Source of the DNA: Paramacrobiotus metropolitanus
Lineage: Eukaryota > Tardigrada > Eutardigrada > Parachela > Macrobiotidae
Reading direction: 5' to 3'
NCBI RefSeq assembly: GCF_019649055.1
Contig: NW_026570228.1
Span: forward strand, 124,001 to 188,000
Length of the DNA stretch: 64,000 nt
Shown: positions 33,704-44,041 of the stretch, piece by piece
Layout of the letters: each line of letters begins with the position of its first letter
How positions within the stretch are numbered: the stretch's first letter is position 1
Notes under the pieces: generated by a model
Databases searched by the model: none
What the model was told of the DNA's origin: nothing
Seen by the model: only the letters and a program-made list of their open reading frames with translations
Made by a program: the position numbers and the translations under genes

Positions 33704-35094
33704 ATGGAGCAATCAGACGGTCGTTCTCCTGGATTTATATGCAAACTCTACAGTAACTGGTTTGTCGTTCTTTCGCTTTTTGGGTTTGGGAGACTTCCCA
33801 ACACTGATTTGACAAATCACCGATGGATGAATTGTTCAGTAAATATTTTTATTCTTTCTCAAGCGACAATAATTGGAGCAGCGCAGTTGTATGTCATATA
33901 CGACAATGTTGCCGAAGTGCAGTTGGATTTAAATTTTACAAGAATTCTGATCTACCTTATGGAGCTGTTCAGTTCCGTCTTTGTACTATCAACACTTGGA
34001 ATTTGTTGGTGTGTGAATAGTAAGATTTCAGTACTCTTAGCAAAAATTGACAAGAAATTTGCTCATTACCTTTCTAAATCTGACAAGCGAAGGATAATGT
34101 TGTCGCTTTCGGTTTGGCTCAGTTTCCACCTAGCTCTTCAGATTCACAGCGTCGTTGCAGAAGACATCCTTTCATATGGACAAGAAACAGGAACCTGTCT
34201 TTCGAAACCTTGCTACGCCTTCACGGCAATTTATTTTGCCTACTGGAGGATCGGGAATTTTTGGAAGAGACTCTTTGAGACTCTGATGATTTTTACTGTT
34301 TGGCTGTTGGCCACACTGCTTCGCTATATTAACCATATTTTGGAGCAAAGTTTAGCCGAAAATAACTGGGAAAAATTTAACAAGGGCTTTGATCTCCACA
34401 TAATGTTACGAGAAATCATAGCGGAAATCAGTGGAGATTTGGTGTGGTTCAATTTCTGTGTTGTGCTCCAGTACAGCAGCTGGATGGTCGCTTCAACATA
34501 TACTCTAGGTGCGGCGTTTGCGGATAATCACAGCCTAGCGCATGAACTGTCCGACCTTTTCCTTATAATACGCTCTGGATCCATGCTAGCTGCTCTCCTG
34601 TTGACTTCGCTATTTTATCACGAAAGCGTAAGCATAGAAATACCGAGACGGTTTTCTTGTGCAGGAGCACAAACAAAATTTTTGGTCATTCCAAGATTTC
34701 AAAAAAACAACGTTTTTTGCTCGTTTTAGCTTTTATCCGTTATCCCCTTTTTGAGAACCGCGACTATTAATTTCCATGAGTTCTCCGCCGAGTTAAACGA
34801 TGAAATAGAGGTAATAAAACTGGATATGGACCGAACAACTATCGTTGGATTCAGAATAACCCCGGAACACTGCCTTGCGGTAAGGTTAAGAGGCACCTTA
34901 AGTCACCCGGAACAAATTCCTTAATCTTTTTCCGATGTTGATTTGTTCAGATAGCAGCAGCAATTACCGCCAACGTCATGCTGTTCGCCGATTTTGGTCA
35001 CGAAAGCCGGACACCCAGAGAGGATTGGTTCGTGAAGCAAATTCATGAAATACTGGCAAATGAGTCAGTGGTCGCTATTGCCGGGGTCAACTAA
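33704..35094 (+). CDS. Divergent gustatory-receptor-like chemoreceptor (copy 5)
   Basis: Three exons: 33704-34627, 34730-34879 and 34951-35094, both introns phase 0 (GTAAGC...TTTTAG, GTAAGG...TTCAG), total 405 residues. Exon number, exon sizes and phases match the other copies, but the motifs are altered: exon 2 ends RTTIVGFRITPEHCLA where others have TLGG...TREAAFA, and exon 3 opens IAAAITANVMLFAD instead of TAGG..SYVLLFSEL. Exon 1 has several hydrophobic spans and ends SLFYHES where others have SYEQ. It is the most diverged member; assignment relies mainly on gene structure and position. Confidence 0.62.
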
Positions 35095-35587
35095 GAAAGT
35101 ATTTCTTATTTGTTTGTTACTTGTATTTTGTGCATCCTTGTAAATGCAGCCATTAAAACTAATGCGCCTTACAATGCAGCCATTAAAATTTCGGAAACGT
35201 ACAGCAATTAATAAGCGTGTCACACAGCTGATCCAACTTGATCAATCAGCTTACAGATACCAATCGGCCACATCTGTGGCAATACCTACAGTAGCTACGG
35301 TACTGCGGAAAATGCCCACTTTTAACGGCACGAGCAAAGCAAAACGTATTAAATTTCAAGCTGCAGATTGGCTTGTCAATGGCCGAATTTGCCAAAAATG
35401 ACAAAACGTCGAAAAACAGTCCAGTTCCGCAAACAGACATGAGACAGTTCACGGGAGCATGTACCGCGTAGTTGAGATTCCTACTTTATGGCACAGAGCT
35501 CAGGAACTGCCTTTCTTTCCTTAATTAACGGTAAAGCGAAGCATTACTGATAAATACAGTACTGAGTTTTTACTCATCAGGCAAGCG
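35095..35587. other. Spacer between receptors
   Basis: Contains a short direct repeat (AATGCAGCCATTAAAA, about 35144 and 35173). No gene supported. Confidence 0.5.
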
Positions 35588-37658
35588 ATGTCGAATAAAC
35601 AGCATCCTCGACACTTGCCTCCTTTCATCGCTGCAGTAACTAAACCTTGGCTGGTGATTTTACGAGTGTCAGGCTTCTTCAACGGTTCATTTCCAACTTT
35701 ACGTTTTGCCAGGACTGCCTTATTCACTTATTTGACTATATACATTTTTATTCAACTGACCGTACAAGGATTCTACGCTTATGACTTTTCAGTAGTGTTT
35801 TATTTCAACCAGAACATGTCTACGCGTAGCTTCGGGGTACTGGCTCTAGGATTACTTCGCTATGTTAATTTGTTCTCCACCTTCTTCTACATCTTTTGCA
35901 TGTTCAGATGCAACAGGCAGATTGACAAAGCCTTGCGGCATCTCGATATTACTTATTCTCGACATTTCACCGGAAAAGCGAAAGTGCCGATTATATGTGG
36001 AATGGCGGCGCAGTGGACCATATTAATAACAATGTTTTGCACTATGATTTACGTGTTTGACACCGGGGTTGCTTTTCAGACCCTTTTTCAAAGATTTCGC
36101 ACCGCTTATGGCGGAGTGTTTCTATACTCAAAAGCTGAAATCTTTGTGATATGCTACATTTTCTTTAACCGCGTCAATCAATTGGGACGAGAAATACTAC
36201 AGAGCTTTGTTGCCTTTTTGGGATTCTTGATAGGAATTGCATACTCTTTGCTTAGAACGAAAGTTGCTTCGGAACATGCAAATCCAGCAACAGCCGTAAA
36301 AAGCTATTGGGCTTTTGTTCGATTGTCCAGAATGGTTAAAGAACTCGATAGCTGGTTATCAGTGGTCACTTTTTTTGGGTGTCTCGATCATCTCGGATGG
36401 ATTGTTGACACCGTGTACAAAGTGTGCGGTGATCTCCGAGACAACAAAGTCGTCGCACCTGGCTATGTAGCGCTTCTGGCGTTTGACATTGTTTTACTGG
36501 CGATCAGTATCAGCGCGTTGGTGTACAGTTACGAGCAGGTACAGTAACAACTTAAGGGAAGTGGCCCGGTACATGGTACCAAATTCGTGTACATGCATGA
36601 AATCTTTCACTTTCGCGCACTCCCAAACCCTTTTTTCTCTTGTTTTACGACATTCTGCAGCCAAATTATTTGTATACACCGGCATGAAAACCGTTCGTGC
36701 GCACAACATCCGGTTCGGGAGTTGTGGCTGTTAAAAAATTCCCAAAAGTTTAAATGCATTCAGGTGTACCAAAAGTCTCAGTATGGACTGATGTCTTTCA
36801 TATATTGCACGTAAATGCACACAGCCAGGAAAATGTTTTTACATCGATCCACTGTTCTAGCATGTTTTTCAAATTTTAAAATGAATTCCAAAAATTTTAA
36901 AATTGATTTTAAAATTTGAAAAAAATCATGGAAGTCTGGATCGGTGTAAAAACCATCTTCATGGCCATGTGCTTTTACGTGCAAAATTGGAAGGAGATCG
37001 GTCCATAATAAATCTTTTGGAACACCTGAATGCATTTAACTTTTCGAAATTTTATATTTTAGTTCTGTAATTTTGTAGTTTTTGGTAACTTTATAATTTA
37101 GTTCACCACTGAAATTAAACTATGAAATTAATTAATGTTAAGCTAAAAGCAAAAGCGGGAGTATATTGAAAGTTCACTGTGGTACAGGCTCACTCAGCAA
37201 TGCTACAGCTAGAAGAAGCCCTGCATGCTACCACACCTTCGCTTGCGGTTAGATTATGCGTGAATTCCTCGTACGTACACCCTGGATGCTTCACTTTAGG
37301 CGGTATAATCGTGACACGAGAAGCCGCATACGCGGTAAGTCTTGGCATACAGCGGATAATTGTTAATTACAGTTTTATCTGTATTTAGCCTATCTCGGTA
37401 ACTGCTTCATAGAAAGCCTGTGTCCAACAATAAAAAAAAAATATAATAAACTGCTCCTTTGCATAATAATATAATAAACTGCTCCTAATAATATAATAAA
37501 CTGCTCCTTTGCAGACGGCGGGAGGAGTGTTAAGTTATGTCCTGCTCTTTTCCGAACTGGCTAACAGGAATTCATCTAAACAGGAAGGCGTAAAAGTCGC
37601 CTTGGAACAACTTCTCACACGGTGTACAAACGTGATTACCCAAAATCAGGTTGAATAA
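35588..37658 (+). CDS. Gustatory-receptor-like seven-TM chemoreceptor (copy 6)
   Basis: Three exons: 35588-36538, 37188-37334 and 37515-37658, both introns phase 0 (GTACAG...TACAG, GTAAGT...TTGCAG), total 413 residues. Exon 1 is 951 bp, the same length as exon 1 of copy 3, with VQGFYAYDFS, RSFGVLALGLLRY, YGGVFLYSK, VVTFFGCLDHLGWIVD and a YSYEQ end. Exon 2 ends HPGCFTLGGIIVTREAAYA. Exon 3 opens TAGGVLSYVLLFSELANRNS. Intron 1 (649 bp) holds a MITE-like inverted repeat, and intron 2 ends in a triplicated acceptor-like unit. Confidence 0.8.
36743..37047. mobile_element. MITE-like element with long imperfect terminal inverted repeats
   Basis: The left end AAATGCATTCAGGTGTACCA is mirrored at the right (complement of GGAACACCTGAATGCATTTA). 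Similarity continues inward through TTGCACGTAAA and a TTTTTACA(T/C)CGATCCA block, so each arm is about 120 bp with mismatches. No coding capacity. It lies inside intron 1 of a receptor gene. The exact ends and target-site duplication are unclear. Confidence 0.65.
37434..37514 (+). repeat. Triplicated intron end with acceptor-like units
   Basis: The unit AATATAATAAACTGCTCCT occurs three times in tandem. The first is followed by TTGCAT, the second joins the third directly, and the third is followed by TTGCAG, the actual acceptor. Only the last unit has a valid AG. It is a slippage-type expansion of the branch/polypyrimidine region. Confidence 0.8.
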
Positions 37659-38360
37659 ACTGCGCCTGCTGCGTTTGCATGACGTTGCTGCGAATTCTGT
37701 GCAAGCACATTACGTTTCATTTTGCTAATTTTTTGTTAAAAATTAGTAGGATAATTTTGGCTGTTGTACACGAACTACGCATGCACTAAACACGCAATTC
37801 TGTAACGCCGCTAGCAGTTGGCGCAGCTTCTTTGCAGATGAGACTCATGAGAGTATAACTTCCGTTTAGATGCAAACAGCGTGATGCACAAATGACAGAT
37901 ACAAAATTTCTACCGCGATACAACGAAACGTTGCGCGCTCTCATAATAACACTTTTGGTATAAGGAGCTTATTCTAATTCCCTGGAGATCACGATCACAC
38001 AGCACCGGTGTCACCACCCTGGTAATTGTGCTGCTACTAATTAAAGTACAGCATCGGTTTACCTCGTGCAGTCGATACATTTCGCCTATATTTGGAAGCC
38101 CTCAACGAGATTGATGCTGCTCTTAGAGATGCTTACTGCTTCGCATCTGTTTCTCCCGGATGTGATGTTCATAATTTTTTAATGTCCAGGTTTTTAGTTA
38201 AAATGTAGTGCAACCGTGCTTGCATGTTGAATTTTCTTGTCCTTCCTCCATACTCGGTCAAAATATTTTAACGTACAACTTCTTCGAGCTTACAACTTCA
38301 GTGAGATGCACAATTCTAATAGTATAGTTATTTTCAAGTGATATCGTTGTAATAGTAATT
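37659..38360. other. Spacer, no gene recognised
   Basis: No coding or repeat signal recognised. Confidence 0.5.
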
Positions 38361-39347
38361 ATGCCGGGAAATTTTACGCATCTCATGGATACTGACACAT
38401 CGAACATCGCCGACATTTCAGCCAATTCGTCCTCGGTAGAGTCCCCTCCAACAGATTGGTTCACAGTGGTCTTCCCCGTCGTAACAGGTCTCCATGTCTT
38501 TCTTAACGCCCTGGTCCTCCTACCGTTTATTGTGAAAGAAGACCTCCGTACATCCTTCACCGTTTATGTCATCTGTCTTTCGCTCTCCAACACAATCCAA
38601 GGTTCTGTAATGAACGTTATTCAGCTCATCGGTTTATATCGCGTACCTTTCTGGGCCATAAAGAATGAATTCGAATGCTCGGTGTATCTGTACATGGACA
38701 GTGTATTTGCCGCCGGTGCCACTTACTGCCACGTCCTCATCACCATCAACCGTCTCTGGGCGCTGACCTTTCCGGTATCCTACCGCCAATCCCACACGAA
38801 GGGCGTGGCCATTGTGATTTGCGGGGCGATGTGGTTGTACGTGCACGCGATCTCTCTACCTTTCTATCTCCAGGACGAAGTAGTGTACCGCCGCCGCCCG
38901 GTGGCGGTGAACGGATGCATGGCTAATACTGAAGCGCAGCCGCACTGGGTGTTGGTGGTTGTGGTGTCCATGTACATTATTCCCACGGTGGTTATTTTGG
39001 GAGCGTACCCGTTTCTATGGTATTTTCATCAGATCCGCAATAAACGCGTTGGACAGACCGTGGATACCGGTACGCAGGAGCAGCCACGGATGCTGCGGCG
39101 GCAAGGAAGAAGCGGGGAAGCGTTCAGGGTGTTAACGTGTCTGACAATTACCATCGCGGTGTGCTGGCTGCCGACGGATTCGCTGTATATCCTGCGGACG
39201 GTCAGCTCGTTTGACACTTCGTTTCTGGATGAGCCGGCCCTAGTTTTGTATGTCTTACAAGGTGTTATTGATCCGGTGCTGTTTGTTATCTCCCTGCGGG
39301 ATTTAAAAAAATTTATTATGGCGATCCTATGCCACATGCATAGGTAA
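38361..39347 (+). CDS. Intronless GPCR, NRLW family (separate member)
   Basis: A 328-residue receptor with an N-terminal domain bearing sequons (NFT, NSS), TM1 LHVFLNALVLLPFIV, TM2 SNTIQGSVMNVIQL, TM3 cysteine EFECSVYLYMD, ITINRLWALTFPVSYRQ, loop-2 cysteine VNGCMA, TM6 AVCWLPTDSLYIL and TM7 IDPVLFVISLRDLKK. NRLW replaces DRY and DPVLF replaces NPxxY, as in the array at 13.5-19.7 kb. CWLP rather than CY(V/L)P links it to the gene at 4.75 kb. The base composition is more GC-rich than the flanks, typical of coding DNA here. Ligand unknown. Confidence 0.85.
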   Translation: MPGNFTHLMDTDTSNIADISANSSSVESPPTDWFTVVFPVVTGLHVFLNALVLLPFIVKEDLRTSFTVYVICLSLSNTIQGSVMNVIQLIGLYRVPFWAIKNEFECSVYLYMDSVFAAGATYCHVLITINRLWALTFPVSYRQSHTKGVAIVICGAMWLYVHAISLPFYLQDEVVYRRRPVAVNGCMANTEAQPHWVLVVVVSMYIIPTVVILGAYPFLWYFHQIRNKRVGQTVDTGTQEQPRMLRRQGRSGEAFRVLTCLTITIAVCWLPTDSLYILRTVSSFDTSFLDEPALVLYVLQGVIDPVLFVISLRDLKKFIMAILCHMHR

Positions 39348-40084
39348 TGCTGTCGTTCAAGGATACAATTTGTTGAAATGGATCGAGTTCTTTTGCTTAT
39401 ACTTAATTCTCACTATTGATCAGTCAAGCCTTGCAGTTCTGTGTAATGACTGATCCAAATAAGAATTAGCCTATCGGTAAATAATATTTACTTCGTGAGT
39501 GTTCTGTACCGCATTCTCTAGAGTAGTACTCTGAAGTGTACTGTACTTTGCACTCCCCGTTCATTAAAACAATTATTAATACCAATACACTTTCAACTAC
39601 CCGGTTGACGTGAGAAGTAACACGTAATGCAGTTCCAGCAAATGGAACGATGCGTTTGACGACCGAAATAAATTAAAAATTTACACAAAATATATTAATA
39701 CAGTTTTAGGAATAAGCGAAGACCTAACGTTTAAGCATGCAGTGGGCTGATTCAAGGCTCAAGCCATTAGTTGTGCCGACTCATAAATCGTGCGAAAGCC
39801 GCGGGTTCAGGCGATACACTACCAGAACGTGGGGCGCTGCTTCTAAAGTATTATGAATCAAAATCCACGTACGCCGAGATTTCACTGAAAAGTCTCGCTG
39901 TGATTACTATCGTGTACTCAAAGGTCAGTGTGAACACACTGCGTATAATAGATTTCACGCGGTTCGTTCTCAACGAGTTTGCGTTCATTTACCACTCCGT
40001 TCTCGCGTGATTCCTTTAGTCGTACAAAGGGATAAATTTATTTTTATTTAACTTTTTCTGTATTAGTGCTGTCACAGTAAAAAA
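39348..40084. other. Spacer before the cysteine-rich peptide genes
   Basis: The frame 39771-40010 shows no family features. The last part should hold the promoter and 5' UTR of the next gene. Confidence 0.45.
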
Positions 40085-40930
40085 ATGAACTACATTCCTC
40101 TGATTGTATTCCTGGTGGGCAGCCTGTTCACCCTTGCTCAGGCACAGACCTCACAATCAGCGCAATCCATAGGCCAGGTGACCGGAATGAAAAGCTGCCG
40201 ATGGGTAAGAGAATCGTAATTTAGATCTTTCATTGATTTCCCGGCCTTCTTTGATTTTACGGCCATCCTCAAGAATTACTTGTAGACATATTTAGGTACT
40301 ATCGACGGCAGATTTACAGATACAATACAGGGTGTTTATGTAAAAATATTTCAGCATTAACATTTCTTCTTACGCATTAATGTTATTCTTCACAATACAT
40401 CAGACGCATGTACGTATGCTGCCACTAAAAAATAAAAACCATTTGCAAACGCTTTAGAACCAGTTTTTGTTCCATGTATAAATTTTGTAATAATTTTAAG
40501 TACGAGTAGTGTCCATTAATTGCTCGCTTAATGTACATGTGATATTATGTAATAGTGAGAATTAACTTGCGCTATTTTAAATTTAAATATCTTAATTATT
40601 TAGTGGCGCAGGTGATTTTTAAACAGTGAAAATGTACAAGTGCACACATCTTTTAACAAGGTTAGATGATTTCTATCGGATTACGTTATAATTCACGTAG
40701 GTCCGAATAAAATTTCGCCGAGCGTAATAAATACCTTTTACTGTAATTTTAACCTTGTTATACATATGTTTATGCACGTCGGCTATTCCACTTTAATTTT
40801 TTTCCAGATCGGCGTGGCCCCGTTTTGTAATGCCGGATGCGAACACGGCGAATCACAAGAGGAAAAATCAGCTTGTGGTGACGGCGCCTGCTGTTGGACC
40901 GGCTACAAATACAAGTGCTGCTCAATGTAG
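40085..40930 (+). CDS. Secreted eight-cysteine peptide, two exons (A)
   Basis: Exon 1 (40085-40204) encodes a signal peptide (MNYIPLIVFLVGSLFTLAQA) and a short linker ending SCRW. Exon 2 (40808-40930, after TTTCCAG, phase 0) encodes IGVAPFCNAGCEHG... ending in CGDGACCWTGYKYKCCSM. Total 80 residues. Cysteine spacing is C-x8-C-x3-C-x11-C-x4-CC-x7-CC, identical to the next gene. The pattern G-x-[AS]-P-F-C with CGDGACCWTG and a terminal CC resembles a small secreted cysteine-rich module I recall from animals and fungi, function not established. A disulfide-knot-type fold is likely. AATAAA at 41026-41031 is a good poly(A) signal. Confidence 0.8.
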
Positions 40931-41750
40931 CCACCAATCTCGTATCAAAGCTGTCATCGTGATGACCTATGCAGCTCGCCCTGCGCTATGCGCTCTCTGT
41001 TGCATAATTCACCGTTACGTTCATGAATAAACATCCACATCCCATGATCCCATTCCATAACATTTCATTCAGATTCTCGTACCGCTGCCGACTTTGACTG
41101 TGTAATCATCTGCTCTAGCATGGAATTCATCCCATTGACAGAATGTTTTGCATATAGAGTCCATGTTGTTGTCATTCCTTATATACACTGTATCGTTAAC
41201 TTGTTTGTTCTGGCTTTTGAATATTATCACTGACAATTACGGGTACAATAAATTTATTTGTAATGGCGAGGATGTGAAGAAAACAACAAATGCACTTATA
41301 AAATGATTTTTGGTAGAAGTTCATTACTATTACTAGAAATTAAAGAGCGAAGAGATATTGTATGTATTTTGATGGATGAAGACGTTAACCGTCTAGGCAA
41401 ACACTTCCAGACAAAATTAATATGTAGTGGGTATAAAGTGGCAGCAACCAACATATACAAAAACTCGACGGGAATTTCCTGGCTTCACGCTTTGTGTGCT
41501 GTATATGTATGTATACACTGTAGCGGTGATACAGCGAGATTTTATAGGAAAGATTCGACCACGATTACGGCTTATCCACTTCACTGCCCTGCAGAAATCG
41601 GTCCCCTACCGGAAATTGGCCTTCTGTCGCCTTTTTAAAGCCACAGTACCGTGAGCGCTTCCAACATTCTGTTTAACAAACCAGCGCAGTGCAATACTTT
41701 GTCGGCGGAATTTTTTAAGTATTTTAAATACTTCTACGGTAATTAGCAAT
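40931..41750. other. Intergenic region between the two cysteine-rich genes
   Basis: Includes the 3' UTR of gene A. The frames at 41303-41638 and 41427-41654 have no recognisable domain and overlap the presumed promoter of gene B. Confidence 0.45.
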
Positions 41751-43031
41751 ATGTTGAAGCTTACGGCCTTGATTTTCTTGGGATTATTGCTGGGTTGCCA
41801 GGCACAGACCACGTCCACATACTACGATGGAATAACGCTGCCCGGCACAACATGCCGCTGGGTAAGGAAATTTTGATCAAATATGCAACTTTATCTTCAT
41901 AACAAGTTCAACTTTTTTGCACATGCAGTATTGCGTATAGCATTTTATATTTAGGCGAAATATGTTTTGAAACAATAGTTTATTGTTTTTTCAATGTTTA
42001 AATTTTATTCATTTTAATTAGTGTAAACCTGTGAAAGCATACCGATATGTGCATTGGCTGCTGCCTATTAAAACAGTAATAGTTTATTCACTTCAGTTAT
42101 TTAGGCATCGTTCATTATCTGGATAATACGCAATCAAATAAAATTCTCACAATATTAAGCAAAGAATGACCTTTGCAATCTGCTGTAACAAAGATTTGAC
42201 GCCAGTACAGTATACGATGCATAGCCTCTTACAAATTTTTTGTTATAATACGTATATGCACGCTGCAATAAGGTTATGTTTTCCGAAATAATTTAGTTTA
42301 CTAAACCAACTAAATGCAGTTTTTTTGGCGCTTATTATATATGCACTATGTTTATGTTTTCACGTTTTTCTTAATAAATAGGATTACAATTCGGGTATCG
42401 CTTGTCGAATGCATGGCTCTTCCTGTCGACTGTAATATATGTGAATTATTGTGGATGATACCAAAAGCATTGTTGTTTATAATTATTGTGAATTGTAATC
42501 GTGATTGTATTTATTGTGGTCGTAAGTAAATACTGCATGTTCTGGACTTTTATTGTATTTTTACGTAGGGAATTCTATGCAGGCAAAACTTCATGTTGAA
42601 TATTATACTCGTACTCGATCCTGTTAGCATTTTGAGGCAAACAGTCAACGTAACCGATGTTTTGTACGGCGGTCTCAATTAAGTCTAATTAATTCATTCG
42701 ATAGAACGATAAGACTGGCGCACAATGTGAAGTTTTTTCCCTTGTTGTACCCCGCAATGTTTATCGTGGTACTGGTCGTTGACGTGGATTGTCTTCCTGG
42801 CTGTTGTTGTCAATTATTACATTCCGTTACATAACAGAATAAATACACCGGCAGAAGCGATAAGTATTAAGTTTGTCCATTATACTATTTTAGGTGGGCA
42901 CATCGCCCTTCTGCAATTCCGTGTGCGAGAAGGGTGAGAACCAAGTGGCCACGCACAGCTGCGGTGACGGTGCCTGCTGCTGGACCGGCTCCAAAGTGCG
43001 CTGCTGCACTGCACCCCTCGGTCTCGGCTGA
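41751..43031 (+). CDS. Secreted eight-cysteine peptide, two exons (B)
   Basis: Exon 1 (41751-41861) encodes a signal peptide (MLKLTALIFLGLLLGCQAQ) and a linker ending TCRW. Exon 2 (42894-43031, after ATTTTAG, phase 0) encodes VGTSPFCNSVCEKGENQ... with CGDGACCWTGSKVRCC and a short tail. Total 82 residues. Cysteine spacing, intron position and intron phase match gene A, so the two are tandem duplicates. The 1-kb intron contains a retroelement-tail repeat at 41983-42071. AATAAA at about 43299 is a candidate poly(A) signal. Confidence 0.8.
41983..42071 (+). repeat. Dispersed repeat in intron of peptide gene B
   Basis: TGTTTTTTCAATGTTTAAA continues through ATTTTAATTAGTGTAAACCTG and CATACCGATATGTG to CCTATTAAA. 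The same sequence with a few changes is at 52777-52866, directly at the 3' end of a retroelement open frame. This copy is therefore probably a severely 5'-truncated insertion of that element. Confidence 0.75.
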
Positions 43032-43388
43032 TAGGATGAACTGCGAGTAACTGCTCGGCTGTGCCAACACCGATTACAGCCTATCCAGTATCCATATCGT
43101 GTAAAGTCCTCAAAACGATAACATATACCGCGACGGTACAAACGGTGCGGAAGACGATAACGATCCCTTTTTCTGTACTTGTACATTCACAGTGTGAATT
43201 TCGGCCTGCGTTACCAAGGTTAACGCATCATTCGATGTGCAAAAATGTTGAGTAAACTCTTGCAAATGTGTTTATGAATTTGTAGTGTGTCTCAACAGAA
43301 TAAATCAACAAAAAACGTTTCCCGCCAATTTTGTTAGACTGTCTTGTTTATATTAATTTTGTGCCGCACGTAATTACATATGTTCCAA
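43032..43388. other. 3' flank of peptide gene B
   Basis: Contains the presumed 3' UTR with a poly(A) signal near 43299. Nothing else seen. Confidence 0.45.
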
Positions 43389-43418
43389 CTAGTAGATCCC
43401 GCGCGAATTGCGCTAATG
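43389..43418 (-). mobile_element. Helitron-like 3' terminus
   Basis: On the minus strand, GCGCATTAGCGCAATTCGCG followed by CGGGATCTACTAG and a host T repeats the architecture of the terminus at 6.35 kb: GC-rich hairpin, short spacer, CTAG, T. The terminal 20 bp of the two are clearly related (CGCGGG(G/A)(C/T)CTACTAGT-like). Confidence 0.55.
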
Positions 43419-44041
43419 CGCAACCGATAACGTTTGTTTTGACTTGCCATCTGTAGACGTACTGGTACAAACATTTTCTGTCCGTTGCCCAGCTCAATCT
43501 GCGCTGTTTTAATTTTTCATTTCAAAATCTCAAGATAAACAACACTGCGAGTATAAGTACCATGTATGCCACGTATGTTTTACATTTTCAAAACAATTAT
43601 TTATTAAAATTGTTAGTAAAAATCAGCATTTATTATCATTTATTCATCAATTCACAAAAATTATTATCGAAATTAAAATTAGTTTATTATCGTTTTCATT
43701 TGCTCTGGCAAAATACCTCGCACGAAACGGATAATCCAATAATTTTTCATTCATTTTACAATATAGAAAAGCATACAAAACCTACGATATAAACTACAAA
43801 TTCATCCAGTGTAAACAATCTGTAAAGCCAGCGGATGTTAAACCACATTGACACGTAAATACAGGATAAAAATTTCACAAAAACACAATAATCGCCCGAT
43901 AAACTGTACGTGGCTGCCGTCGACACATTTCCTCACCGTAAGGCGCGAAAATATCAAAAATCCGTAAAAAAACACTATCCTTGCACCGTAAAAAAAAGGA
44001 AAAAGAGAAACGAAAAAAATCCCCAACTATTAAATCCACAT
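43419..44041. other. AT-rich 3' flank of the WIP-like gene
   Basis: Very A/T-rich sequence with short frames only. It includes the 3' UTR of the minus-strand gene and possibly the body of the Helitron-like element. Confidence 0.45.
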
